A stretch of 13,922 nucleotides of DNA from JAJZQD01 sp021847735 (GTDB lineage: Bacteria > Bacillota > Thermincolia > Thermincolales > UBA2595), in assembly GCA_027324025.1 (NCBI GenBank), contig DAHVYW010000080.1, forward strand, positions 1-13,922. Direction: 5' to 3'. The notes below the pieces were generated by a model, which saw only the letters and a list, made by a program, of their open reading frames with translations, had not been told where the DNA came from and did no database searches. The position numbers and the translations under genes are program-made. Of this stretch, positions 6,485 through 13,485 are shown piece after piece. How positions within the stretch are numbered: position 1 is the first letter of the stretch; every line of letters starts with the position of its first letter.

Positions 6485-7003
6485 ATGGAATGGAATCCGG
6501 AGGCTTTGGCTGAACTTGAGAAAGTGCCGCCTTTCGTTCGCCATATGGCCCAAAAGGCCGTTGAAAAGGCGGCCCGGGAGGCCGGAAAGGAAACAATTAC
6601 ACCGGATATTGTGATCCAAACCAAGGAGAAATATTTTTCTCTGGTTGGCAAGGAAATTGAAGGCCATAAAAAGACTACCAAAATTGCTGTTGTCAGGTGC
6701 CATACGGTGGCTGAAGTTTGTCCGGGCGTGGGCTGTCTAAAGGCCTTTACCCACCGGAAACTTAATTTTGGGGAGTACGGCCCCGATACAGAGTTGATAG
6801 GGTTTTTCACCTGTGGAGGGTGTTCCGGAAGAAGAGCTTCCAGGCTTGTTGAAAAACTGCTCGACCACGGACTTGACATTGTTCATCTTAGTTCATGTAT
6901 GTGTATGGATGACGCCGATTACCCCAAGTGCCCCTTTAAAAACCAGATTCGTAAGGGAATTGAGGCGAAGGGGGTTAAGGTGGTAGAGGGGACCCATCAC
7001 TGA
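6485..7003 (+). CDS. PCP_red domain fused to CGGC-domain metal-binding protein
   Basis: A 172-residue protein with two recognisable parts. The first 50 residues (EWNPEALAELEKVPPFVRHMA, then KAAREAGKETIT) resemble the PCP_red domain, the small helical tail seen in light-independent protochlorophyllide reductase subunit B and in some redox proteins. From about 66 the CGGC domain follows (KIAVVRCHTVAEVCPGVGC, then FTCGGCSGRRA at 108-118, then LSSCMCMDD). Cysteines 72, 79, 84, 110, 113, 138, 140 and 149 could bind metal or a cluster. The family is presumed metal-binding but has no known reaction. AGGGGG (6471-6476) lies eight bases before the chosen ATG; a GTG at 6479 is the alternative. Its stop codon lies in the first hairpin of a repeat-like element. 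Confidence 0.78.
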   Translation: MEWNPEALAELEKVPPFVRHMAQKAVEKAAREAGKETITPDIVIQTKEKYFSLVGKEIEGHKKTTKIAVVRCHTVAEVCPGVGCLKAFTHRKLNFGEYGPDTELIGFFTCGGCSGRRASRLVEKLLDHGLDIVHLSSCMCMDDADYPKCPFKNQIRKGIEAKGVKVVEGTHH

Positions 7004-7110
7004 CCCACAGTGAACTCGTTCAGCTAAAGCTGAACATCGAAACCTCAGTGGGGGACTCTACCCCCACTGAAGCAGAAAAGTGGAAACTCCACCTAATAGA
7101 AGGTGGAGTC
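6997..7110. repeat. Four-hairpin repeat-like element
   Basis: Four consecutive perfect hairpins with little spacing: TCACTG/CAGTGA (6997-7002, 7008-7013), GTTCAGC/GCTGAAC (7018-7024, 7029-7035), TCAGTGGGGG/CCCCCACTGA (7045-7054, 7061-7070) and ACTCCACCT/AGGTGGAGT (7086-7094, 7101-7109). The first overlaps the stop codon of the CGGC gene. No T-run follows. The pattern resembles mobile-element ends (IS200/IS605-like) or a dispersed intergenic repeat, and could fold as an RNA. No transposase is present here. Confidence 0.55.
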
Positions 7111-7151
7111 TTGGAATTGGGATAAAAAATATTTAGGGGAGAGTGATTTTT

Positions 7152-7337
7152 ATGGCACCGAAGATTGATGTTGACAGTTGTGTCGGTTGCGGGACATGTG
7201 CAGAAGTTTGTCCCCAGGGAGTATGGGAAATTCAAGATGGCAAGGCAGTGCAAGTAAAACCGGAAGAGTGTATCGAATGTGGGGCCTGTGTTGACAACTG
7301 CCCTGTCCAATGTCTCAGTCTTGAAATAACTGAATAG
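7152..7337 (+). CDS. 2[4Fe-4S] ferredoxin
   Basis: A 61-residue bacterial-type ferredoxin, a soluble low-potential electron carrier. It has two full cluster motifs: CVGCGTCAEVCP (C10, C13, C16, C20) and CIECGACVDNCP (C40, C43, C46, C50), each CxxCxxCxxxCP, plus an extra C54. AGGGGAG (7135-7141) lies ten bases before the ATG at 7152; the upstream GTG at 7143 overlaps the ribosome binding region and is less likely. It ends at its own strong terminator and lies 126 bases before the siroheme protein. It is a plausible electron donor for that protein or for the tungsten oxidoreductase, though nothing in the sequence proves either. Confidence 0.93.
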   Translation: MAPKIDVDSCVGCGTCAEVCPQGVWEIQDGKAVQVKPEECIECGACVDNCPVQCLSLEITE

Positions 7338-7348
7338 TCCCCGGCGTT

Positions 7349-7377
7349 TAAAACCCCGGAGATATCCCGGGGTTTTA
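7349..7377 (+). terminator. Intrinsic terminator after the ferredoxin gene
   Basis: AAAACCCCGG (7350-7359) pairs perfectly with CCGGGGTTTT (7367-7376), extended by T7349-A7377. The loop is seven bases and the stem ends in TTTT. It separates the ferredoxin transcript from the siroheme gene. Confidence 0.8.
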
Positions 7378-7463
7378 GCTACATAATTTTCAAGGGCTAG
7401 GTAACAATAGTCTCGAATATTGAATAGGTTTAAAGGATCCATATAAAGAGGGGGTACTTATAA

Positions 7464-8348
7464 ATGAAGATTACCAGAGATATGACGGTGGGAGAGGTTC
7501 TTTCGGCAAATCCGAAAACGGCAGATGTCTTCCGTTCTATGGGCATGCACTGCCTGGGATGCCCTTCGGCAACAGGTGAAAGTATTGCCGGGGCGGCCAG
7601 GACCCATGGGTTGTCTGAAGACGAGATTTTACAGAAACTGAACGCCGTTGAAGTTGGCGAAATGTCCGAATCAACCAAGGCTTTGGCCCAGCCAAAAGGG
7701 GCGGTCCTGCAGAGGGACAAGGTAACATACGCCATCGTGCCACATATGCCGGGCGGGATTACTAATTCGGAAACCCTGAGGAAAATTGCCGATATAGCAG
7801 ATAAGTACAATGCGGCGGCATTAAAATGCACCTCTGCCCAGAGAATTGCTATTGTAGGGTTAAAACACGAGGATGTGGATAAGGCCTGGGACGATTTGCA
7901 GATGGACCCTGCCCATGCCGTCGGATTGTGTGTCAGAAGTGTTAAGATATGTCCGGGAACAACGTTTTGTAAGCGGGGCCAACAGGATGCAGTAGGTTTG
8001 GGGTTAGAACTGGACAAAAAATATCACGGTCTGGAACTTCCCAGCAAATTTAAGATGGCTGTCAGCGGCTGCCAAAATTCCTGTTCGGAACCGGCTGTGC
8101 GGGATATTGGCATTATGGGCACTCCCAAAGGGTATGTAGTAATGGTTGGCGGGAACGCGGGCTTTAAGCCGAGGCTGGGGGATAAAATTGCCACTCAGCT
8201 CGAACCTAACCAGGTCATGGGACTGGTAGACCAAATCATTAATTGGTACAAACAAAACGGAAAGCGCAATGAACGCATTGGTGAACTGATAGACCGCATT
8301 GGACTGGAAAAATTCAAGCAGGAGGCCCTTGGGTCGGCTCAGGCTTAA
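7464..8348 (+). CDS. DUF1858 domain fused to a half-size siroheme/[4Fe-4S] sulfite/nitrite reductase-like protein
   Basis: A 294-residue protein. Residues 1-62 form a DUF1858 domain with HCLGC (C30, C33). Residues about 85-150 are the ferredoxin-like half-domain of nitrite/sulfite reductases (VTYAIVPHMPGGIT). The siroheme-[4Fe-4S] domain follows with the two Cys pairs of the family: CPGTTFC (C163, C169, Cx5C) and SGCQNSC (C203, C207, Cx3C). These bind the cluster coupled to siroheme in the cytoplasm. Full-length assimilatory enzymes contain two such repeats and are about twice as long, so this is one of the short, single-module types whose substrate is often unknown. AGAGGGGG lies just upstream of the ATG. 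The DUF1858 part parallels the stand-alone protein at 5420. Sulfite, nitrite or another small oxyanion could be reduced. Confidence 0.88.
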   Translation: MKITRDMTVGEVLSANPKTADVFRSMGMHCLGCPSATGESIAGAARTHGLSEDEILQKLNAVEVGEMSESTKALAQPKGAVLQRDKVTYAIVPHMPGGITNSETLRKIADIADKYNAAALKCTSAQRIAIVGLKHEDVDKAWDDLQMDPAHAVGLCVRSVKICPGTTFCKRGQQDAVGLGLELDKKYHGLELPSKFKMAVSGCQNSCSEPAVRDIGIMGTPKGYVVMVGGNAGFKPRLGDKIATQLEPNQVMGLVDQIINWYKQNGKRNERIGELIDRIGLEKFKQEALGSAQA

Positions 8349-8360
8349 TTAAACAGAATG

Positions 8361-8395
8361 AAAAAATTGGGCGCAGTATGCGCCCAATTTTTTTT
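8361..8395 (+). terminator. Strong intrinsic terminator
   Basis: A perfect stem of about 15 bp (8361-8375 with 8379-8393, loop GTA) with a GC-rich top and a run of eight T (8388-8395). It ends the siroheme gene and also faces the convergent silk-like gene. Confidence 0.92.
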
Positions 8396-8431
8396 CGCAA
8401 TAAAGACGGGATTTTTTGGTTTTACACAGTA

Positions 8432-8944
8432 CTATCTTCCTCCAGCGGCGGCGGCAGCGGCAGCGGCAGCAGCGGCAGCGGCAGAACCTGAGGCGGCGGC
8501 GGCAGCGGCAGCGGCAGCGGCGGCATCACCACTACCTGAAGCGGCAGCGGCTGCGGCAGCAGCAGCAGCAGCCCCGGCCGCACTACTGGAGGCAGCGGCA
8601 GCGGCGGCAGCCGAGGCGGCATCGCCTCTTACAGCTGCGGCAGAAGCAGCGGCAGCGGCAGCGGCTGCCTGACGGGCATGGAAATTAGCCCGTTGGGCAA
8701 AAATGCCAAATCCAAAGGCTGGGCCGAATCCGCCCCCGAAGAACCCGCCCCCAAAACCGGGAGCGAAACCCCCGCCAAAACCGGGAGCGAAACCCCCGCC
8801 AAAACCGGGAGCGAAACCCCCGCCAAAACCGGGTGCAAAACCCCCGCCAAAACCGGGTGCAAAACCCCCGCCAAAACCGGGTGCAAAACCCCCGCCAAAA
8901 CCGCCACCAAAATCCCCACCAAAAGGTGGAAAGAACATTGACAT
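8432..8944 (-). CDS. Silk-like Gly/Ala-rich repetitive protein of unknown function
   Basis: A 170-residue low-complexity protein. After MSMFFPPFGG it carries six exact GGGFAPGF octapeptides in tandem (residues 17-64), then a GGGF-rich linker (65-81), a short non-repetitive hinge (IFAQRANFHARQ, 81-92), and alanine blocks up to 12-15 residues long broken by SGS, SGD or VRGD, ending GGR. Gly-Phe-rich repeats followed by poly-Ala recall silk, elastin or cell-envelope structural proteins. No signal peptide or membrane segment is evident. This strand is favoured because AGGGAGGG lies eight bases before the ATG and a near-consensus promoter lies just upstream. The opposite-strand proline-rich frames lack these signals. 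A spore-coat or surface role is only a guess. Confidence 0.75.
   Translation of the reverse strand: MSMFFPPFGGDFGGGFGGGFAPGFGGGFAPGFGGGFAPGFGGGFAPGFGGGFAPGFGGGFAPGFGGGFFGGGFGPAFGFGIFAQRANFHARQAAAAAAAASAAAVRGDAASAAAAAAASSSAAGAAAAAAAAAAASGSGDAAAAAAAAAAASGSAAAAAAAAAAAAAGGR
8753..8896 (-). repeat. Six tandem 24-bp repeats encoding GGGFAPGF
   Basis: Six 24-bp units in two synonymous classes. The three nearest the start codon use TTT-GCA-CCC for Phe-Ala-Pro, the other three use TTC-GCT-CCC. Within each class the units are near-identical, so the array probably grew by block duplication. Confidence 0.85.
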
Positions 8945-8972
8945 AATATATACCCTCCCTTTTGTTTCAAGT

Positions 8973-9001
8973 ATTATTGGTCTCTCTTTATCTTATGTCA
9001 A
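8973..9001 (-). promoter_or_regulatory. Sigma-A-type promoter for the silk-like gene
   Basis: On the minus strand TTGACA (9001-8996, perfect) is followed after exactly 17 bases by AATAAT (8978-8973, five of six). The predicted start near 8966 leaves a leader of about 22 bases containing the ribosome binding site. Expression by the housekeeping sigma factor is implied. Confidence 0.75.
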
Positions 9002-9113
9002 GTTCTGTAATGTTGCTCATATCTCATGATTTTATCATATTTATTTCATTGTATCAGGTCGAATAGCATGTTAATTTCGTTATAGGAGAAAACCGGACTG
9101 GCGGTGGTGGTTG

Positions 9114-9728
9114 ATGTATGGGATGGATAGAAAACAAGTTGTGCTAGGGGTAATACTGCTTTGTGCCATTGTTTTTGGGGCAGGGTATAAAACGGCGCAG
9201 GTAAGGTCAAGAAGTATGGAAAAACCGGGTGTTGCCGTGAACACCGAAAGTGTCCTGGAAAAAGCAAAACCTCGCACAGTAACAGTTCATGTCACCGGTG
9301 CGGTGAAAAAGCCGGGGGTTTATACACTGCCTGAAGGGGCCCGCATTATAGACGGTATAAAAAAGGCTGAAGCGGCCAAAGATGCCGAACTGAATTACGT
9401 TAATCTGGCGGAAATCATGAAGGACCAACAACAGGTGGTTTTGCCCAAGAAGGGCGAAATAAGTATGACTGAGGCTGGCGGGACAGGCCCGGGGCCGGCT
9501 ATTCGCAGAATTGGGGCGCGATACGGTGTGCAGGCTGGAAAAATCAATATCAATGCCGCCAATACGGGTGAATTGGACAAACTGCCCGGTATTGGCCCGG
9601 CTCTGGCCAAAAGGATAGTTGATTACCGGAAACTGCACGGAAGCTTCGGGAACATCTCTGAACTTCAACAGGTTTCAGGAATCGGGGAGAAGAAATTTGG
9701 CGAAATCAAAGACCGGATAACAATATAG
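9114..9728 (+). CDS. comEA: ComEA, competence DNA receptor
   Basis: A 204-residue membrane-anchored DNA-binding protein that captures incoming double-stranded DNA outside the membrane during transformation. One N-terminal membrane helix (about 9-24, VVLGVILLCAIVFGAGY) is followed by a linker, an SLBB domain (about 56-111, VTVHVTGAVKKPGVYTLPEG) and a C-terminal tandem helix-hairpin-helix domain (143-204) with ININAANTGELDKLPGIGP and VSGIGEKKFGEIK. Start choice is uncertain: ATG at 9114 has GGTGG (9103-9107) six bases away, and ATG at 9123 or TTG at 9111 are alternatives. The comEC gene starts 12 bases after its stop, and the comEA-comEC order is the usual Gram-positive one. The middle gene comEB of Bacillus is absent, as is common outside that group. 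Confidence 0.93.
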   Translation: MYGMDRKQVVLGVILLCAIVFGAGYKTAQVRSRSMEKPGVAVNTESVLEKAKPRTVTVHVTGAVKKPGVYTLPEGARIIDGIKKAEAAKDAELNYVNLAEIMKDQQQVVLPKKGEISMTEAGGTGPGPAIRRIGARYGVQAGKININAANTGELDKLPGIGPALAKRIVDYRKLHGSFGNISELQQVSGIGEKKFGEIKDRITI

Positions 9729-9740
9729 TGAGGTAAAAAT

Positions 9741-12161
9741 ATGTCCCGACCGCTGGTGGCAGTCCTGATGTCCTATACCGTAGGCGTTATGATAGGATAT
9801 TTCTTTCATGTACCATATGTTATTCTGATAGTCTCTGGGGCCTGCGCTCTGCTTATCGGTTATTATAATGAGCTAAAGGCCTGGCGAAAAAACAGGCTGT
9901 ACTTTTGCATTGCCGTAATCCTGTTCTCAATGATAATGTGCCAGTGGCAGGAGGAAAGGAATAAAGGCAATTTAGATTCGTTAGCCGGAAAACAGGTGGT
10001 ATTTACAGGCACTGTTTCCGAAGAACCTGACGCAAGGTTTAATGGGACGAACTATACTGTGAAAATAGAAGAGGTAAGCATACCGGAGGGGCATGGTGAA
10101 GAATACCCTGATAAACCGCAAGGAAGCATCTTGGTTACCGTCAGAGGTCCGGGGCCGCAATATTCTTACGGTGACAGGCTGCGGGTCTCCGGGACCCCGG
10201 AGTTTCCCAAAGAACCGGGGAATCCGGGTGAATTTAATTATAAGAGTTACCTGCAGGCAAAAGGAATCCGGCTTGTTGTTAAAAGCTGGCAGGGGGCCGG
10301 GGTGCGGAAAACCGGGACCGGCAGCATTAACCCGCTGGTTGACATCTGTCTTAAATTTAAACAAAAGTTAATGTCAGTTGTAAGGGCTACTATGTCAGAG
10401 CGGCACACCGGCTTAATGGGAGGAATACTGTTTGGGACAACCGGCCTTATTGATGACCAGTCCCGTAATGATTTTGCCTTATCAGGAGTTGTGCATATCC
10501 TGTCGGTTTCCGGATACCATGTAGCTTTAATGGCGGCTTTTTGCCTGTTCCTTGGCAATGCACTCAAACTAAACAGGGCCGGTGTCAGTGTTCTTACTGT
10601 CCTGATAACAGCGTTTTATACCGTGATGTCCGGCGCCGGCCCGCCTGCCGTCAGGGCTATGATTATGGCCTGGGTACTGCTGTTGGCCCATTACCTGGAG
10701 AGGGATTATGACTGGCCAAGTTCTTTAAGCCTGGCCGCTCTTATAATTCTGCTTTTTAACCCGCGAATCTTATTTAACGCGGGGTTTCAACTGTCCTTTG
10801 TGGCTACCTGGGGGATTCTCTACCTGGTTCCCCTGCTGCGGCGGTTTGCCGGGTTTTATCTTGCTAATTCGGACGTTCCCGCAATTTTATCCAATGTAGG
10901 CCAGGCTGTCGCGATTACTATCGCGGCCCAGCTTGCCGTATTACCGATAACCTCTTATTACTTTAACTATTTTTCCGTTGTTGCAGTACCGGCAAACTTG
11001 GTTATTGTGCCCCTAATCAGCCTGGTGATGCTGCTGGGCGGGGTTGCCGCCGTTTTTGGCGCTGTGTGGCTGCCTGTGGCGGAAATATTAAATGTAAGCA
11101 CAGGGCTGGTGCTGGACCTGGTTTTAAGCCTGGCCCATTTTTCGGCCGGTCTGCCATTTGCCGTGGTTACTGTCAAACAGCCCTCCTTTGTTGAAATAGC
11201 TGGTTTTTATGGAGTTCTGGTTGTTTTAGTGGAGACAGTCAGTAAACCGGAAATCTTCCTGAGAGTTAGAAGGGTTTGTTCTTTACATAAGCCGAAACTG
11301 GTCCTGGCGGTTATGTCAGCTGCTGTCGTGTTATTGTGGACAGGTATAGTGTATTCCGGGCAGGGGAAACTGCAGGTGACCTTTTTGGATATCGGCCAGG
11401 GGGATGCTATGCTGATAGAGTGCCCCGGCGGGCGCAACATTGTCCTGGATACCGGCGGCGTCCAGAACACCGGGAGATCCACCTACAACCCCGGAGAAAA
11501 AGTGCTGTTACCTTTCTTAAGGCGAAAGGGAGTCAGCAGAATTGACCTGCTTTTGCTCAGCCATGCCCATGCTGACCATATCCAGGGCGCAGAAGCCCTG
11601 GTTAATAATATGCCGGTGGACATGCTTGTTGTGAACCGGCAGATTTATGATAAACCAGAAGGTGCCCGTCTGGTAAGCCTTTTTAGGGCTAAAGGGACCC
11701 AGATCCGGGAAATAACCGGGGGAGACAGGATAACCGTCGATGAAAATGTTGTTATGGAAACATTAAGTCCCCGTGATGGGACCGTTGGCGGGGAAAACAA
11801 TGATTCGTTAGTCATGCGGCTCTGTTATGGGGAATTTCAAATAGTGTTCACCGGTGACGCCGAGGAACCGGTCCTTCAGGAGCTAACCGGGCTGCAGGCT
11901 GCGGTCGATGCCGAGATTGTCAAGGTGCCCCATCATGGGAGCCGGAACGCCTGGTCTGAACAGTTTTACCGGGCAGTTAACCCACAGCTGGCAGTCATCA
12001 GCGTTGGCCCCAACTATTTTGGCCACCCTTCCAAAGAGGTGTTGGAAGGGTTTGCGAGGTTAGGTATTCCTGTTTACAGGACGGATACCTTTGGGGCAGT
12101 AATTGTGCAGTCTGATGGGCAAACCTACCGGGTAGAAACAGGTAAAAAGGCAAAATTATAA
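9741..12161 (+). CDS. comEC: ComEC/Rec2, competence DNA-uptake channel
   Basis: An 806-residue polytopic membrane protein that passes single-stranded DNA into the cell. The N-terminus has membrane helices and a soluble DUF4131/OB-type segment (about 60-185). The Competence domain (about 220-490) contains GVVHILSVSGYHVALM and many hydrophobic helices. After further helices comes a metallo-beta-lactamase-like domain (about 540-800) with DIGQGD (550-555), SHAHADH (607-613, the HxHxDH metal motif) and VPHHGS (HH at 731-732), proposed to degrade the non-transported strand. All domains are intact and length is normal, so it should be functional. GAGG lies just before the ATG. Whether this organism transforms naturally is not shown. 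Confidence 0.94.
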   Translation: MSRPLVAVLMSYTVGVMIGYFFHVPYVILIVSGACALLIGYYNELKAWRKNRLYFCIAVILFSMIMCQWQEERNKGNLDSLAGKQVVFTGTVSEEPDARFNGTNYTVKIEEVSIPEGHGEEYPDKPQGSILVTVRGPGPQYSYGDRLRVSGTPEFPKEPGNPGEFNYKSYLQAKGIRLVVKSWQGAGVRKTGTGSINPLVDICLKFKQKLMSVVRATMSERHTGLMGGILFGTTGLIDDQSRNDFALSGVVHILSVSGYHVALMAAFCLFLGNALKLNRAGVSVLTVLITAFYTVMSGAGPPAVRAMIMAWVLLLAHYLERDYDWPSSLSLAALIILLFNPRILFNAGFQLSFVATWGILYLVPLLRRFAGFYLANSDVPAILSNVGQAVAITIAAQLAVLPITSYYFNYFSVVAVPANLVIVPLISLVMLLGGVAAVFGAVWLPVAEILNVSTGLVLDLVLSLAHFSAGLPFAVVTVKQPSFVEIAGFYGVLVVLVETVSKPEIFLRVRRVCSLHKPKLVLAVMSAAVVLLWTGIVYSGQGKLQVTFLDIGQGDAMLIECPGGRNIVLDTGGVQNTGRSTYNPGEKVLLPFLRRKGVSRIDLLLLSHAHADHIQGAEALVNNMPVDMLVVNRQIYDKPEGARLVSLFRAKGTQIREITGGDRITVDENVVMETLSPRDGTVGGENNDSLVMRLCYGEFQIVFTGDAEEPVLQELTGLQAAVDAEIVKVPHHGSRNAWSEQFYRAVNPQLAVISVGPNYFGHPSKEVLEGFARLGIPVYRTDTFGAVIVQSDGQTYRVETGKKAKL

Positions 12162-12167
12162 AATTGG

Positions 12168-12239
12168 CTAATCCCAACCCAAGGCCTTGCGCTTTTCTAT
12201 GATGGAGCCCTCCATGGCATCAGCGACAGCCTGGACTTC
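12168..12239 (-). pseudogene. Possible 23-codon C-terminal coding remnant
   Basis: On the minus strand an open stretch reads EVQAVADAMEGS, then IIEKRKALGWD, and ends in TAG, with a stop codon directly before it. The composition looks like the end of a real protein, but the plus strand is also open here. No family is recognised. Confidence 0.25.
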
Positions 12240-12318
12240 CTAATCACAGGTTTTCAAGTATTAAGGTAAAGAAAATCAGTAAAGGGTTATCCAAAAGGGA
12301 GCCTGTCGACCGGGTGAT

Positions 12319-12390
12319 AAAAAAGGACGGGTAAAAAAAAGGGAGCAGCAAAAAAGGGAGAAGCAAAAAAGGGGCGAATCAAAAAAGGAC
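12319..12390 (+). repeat. Five A-tract/G-rich repeats at 14-17-base spacing
   Basis: Runs of six to eight A followed by GG or GGG start at 12319, 12333, 12350, 12365 and 12381. The middle units share the pattern A6-GGGAGnAGC, and the first and last share AAAAAAGGAC. It lies in the 283-base gap between comEC and holA, which otherwise has only a possible coding remnant and a TATAAT box. Confidence 0.6.
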
Positions 12391-12410
12391 TGGATAATTA
12401 TAATAAGTCC
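12387..12410 (+). promoter_or_regulatory. Possible promoter for holA
   Basis: A perfect -10 box TATAAT (12399-12404) lies 40 bases before the gene, flanked by the inverted pair GGACT (12387-12391) and AGTCC (12406-12410). No good -35 is found at 17 bases (GAATCA), so this is weak. Confidence 0.35.
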
Positions 12411-12444
12411 GGTAGAAGAAATGGCATAGTAAAGGATGAATGGC

Positions 12445-13485
12445 ATGGACCATGAGGGTCTGGGAAAAAGTTTGGAACGACAGGTTATTTCCCTCGTTTA
12501 CCTCTTTCACGGGGAAGAGACCTATTTGCGGGATCGGTATCTGAAACGCTTTAGGGCTCTGGTGCCCGAGGAGGTCCGGGATTTTAACACAGATATTGTA
12601 GACGGTCGGGAAACAGGTTGGGATGCTATTATAAATATGGCTACAACCCTGCCGTTCATGGCTGAGCGAAGAATTGTCATAGTTAAAAACGCTGACGGCT
12701 TTAAGGCGCGCCGTAAAAGCCCGAATGAGAACGGGGAAGAGAAGGAGGAAAAAGAGGCTTCCTCTGACGCCGGACTGATAAAATACCTGGAAAACCCGCC
12801 GGACACGACCTGCCTCATTTTTTGTGCGGATTCCATTGACAGAAAACGCAAGGTTTACAAACTGATAGAGAAAAACGGCCAGGTGGTGGAATTCTCACCC
12901 CTTAAAGGCCGTGAACTAAATGAATGGATTGACCGGAGGGCCAGAAAACTGGGGAAAATCATTGAACCCTCAGGTATGGCGGGGCTGGTAACAGCCGTGG
13001 GCAACAACCTTCAGCAGCTGAATACGGAGTTGGAGAAACTGGCCTGCTACTCGCTGACAGAGAAGATAACAGCGGCTGACGTGGAGTTTATGGTCAGCAA
13101 AACCGCGGAGCTGAGTATTTTTGACCTGGTAGACGCTGTAGGCGAAAGAAATTATAAAAAGGCCATAAAAATGGCCAGAGAGATGGTCTTTTTGGGGGAA
13201 CCGGTTATCAGGATACTCTTTATGGTGGCCCGGCAGTTTCGCCTGATTCTACAGGTCAAGGGGTTCCAAGAAATGGGGTATACCGACCAACAGGTTTCAG
13301 CAGGGCTTCAGGTGCATCCTTTTGTGGCCCAGAAGTGTGTTAAGCAGGCCAGGAATTTTACGATGGCCGAATTAAAATTGGCGTTGGAGAAAATCCTTGC
13401 CACCGATGCCGACATAAAGGGTGGCAAACAGGAAGGGAAGCTGGCCCTGGAGCTGATGATTATAGGGCTGTGTGAGAAGCAATAG
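12445..13485 (+). CDS. holA: DNA polymerase III subunit delta
   Basis: A 346-residue delta subunit, the clamp-loader wrench that opens the sliding clamp. The family start VYLFHGEETYLRDRYLKRF is present near 20-38, followed by the AAA+-like domain without a functional Walker A, as normal for delta. Then comes the conserved LTAVGNNLQQLNTELEKLACY-like helix and the C-terminal collar domain (SIFDLVDAVGERNYKKA, then ILFMVARQFRLILQVK). A charged insertion rich in Glu, Lys and Asn lies at about 90-110. ATG at 12436 is the other possible start, but AAAGGA (12431-12436) is spaced correctly only for 12445. Position after comEA-comEC is the standard Firmicutes order. Its stop codon is shared with the end of the repeat element downstream. 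Confidence 0.93.
   Translation: MDHEGLGKSLERQVISLVYLFHGEETYLRDRYLKRFRALVPEEVRDFNTDIVDGRETGWDAIINMATTLPFMAERRIVIVKNADGFKARRKSPNENGEEKEEKEASSDAGLIKYLENPPDTTCLIFCADSIDRKRKVYKLIEKNGQVVEFSPLKGRELNEWIDRRARKLGKIIEPSGMAGLVTAVGNNLQQLNTELEKLACYSLTEKITAADVEFMVSKTAELSIFDLVDAVGERNYKKAIKMAREMVFLGEPVIRILFMVARQFRLILQVKGFQEMGYTDQQVSAGLQVHPFVAQKCVKQARNFTMAELKLALEKILATDADIKGGKQEGKLALELMIIGLCEKQ

Noticed and set aside
7020..7442. Minus-strand 140-residue frame across the ferredoxin gene
   Set aside because: It overlaps a clear ferredoxin with two cluster motifs and crosses a terminator and the hairpin element.
7420..7447. Promoter TTGAAT-16-TATAAA before the siroheme gene
   Set aside because: Transcription would start at about 7454, leaving out or cutting the ribosome binding site, so it is probably not used that way.
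8358..8672. Plus-strand frame ending in long alanine runs
   Set aside because: It starts inside the terminator at 8361-8395 and is the mirror of GCN codons, which read as Ala on either strand in some frames.
8753..8896. CRISPR-like tandem array
   Set aside because: The units are contiguous with no spacers and keep a perfect reading frame, so they are coding repeats.
8703..9029. Plus-strand proline-rich frame with repeated PKPGAKPP
   Set aside because: It is the complement of the Gly-rich minus-strand gene. It has no good ribosome binding site and runs through the opposite gene's promoter.
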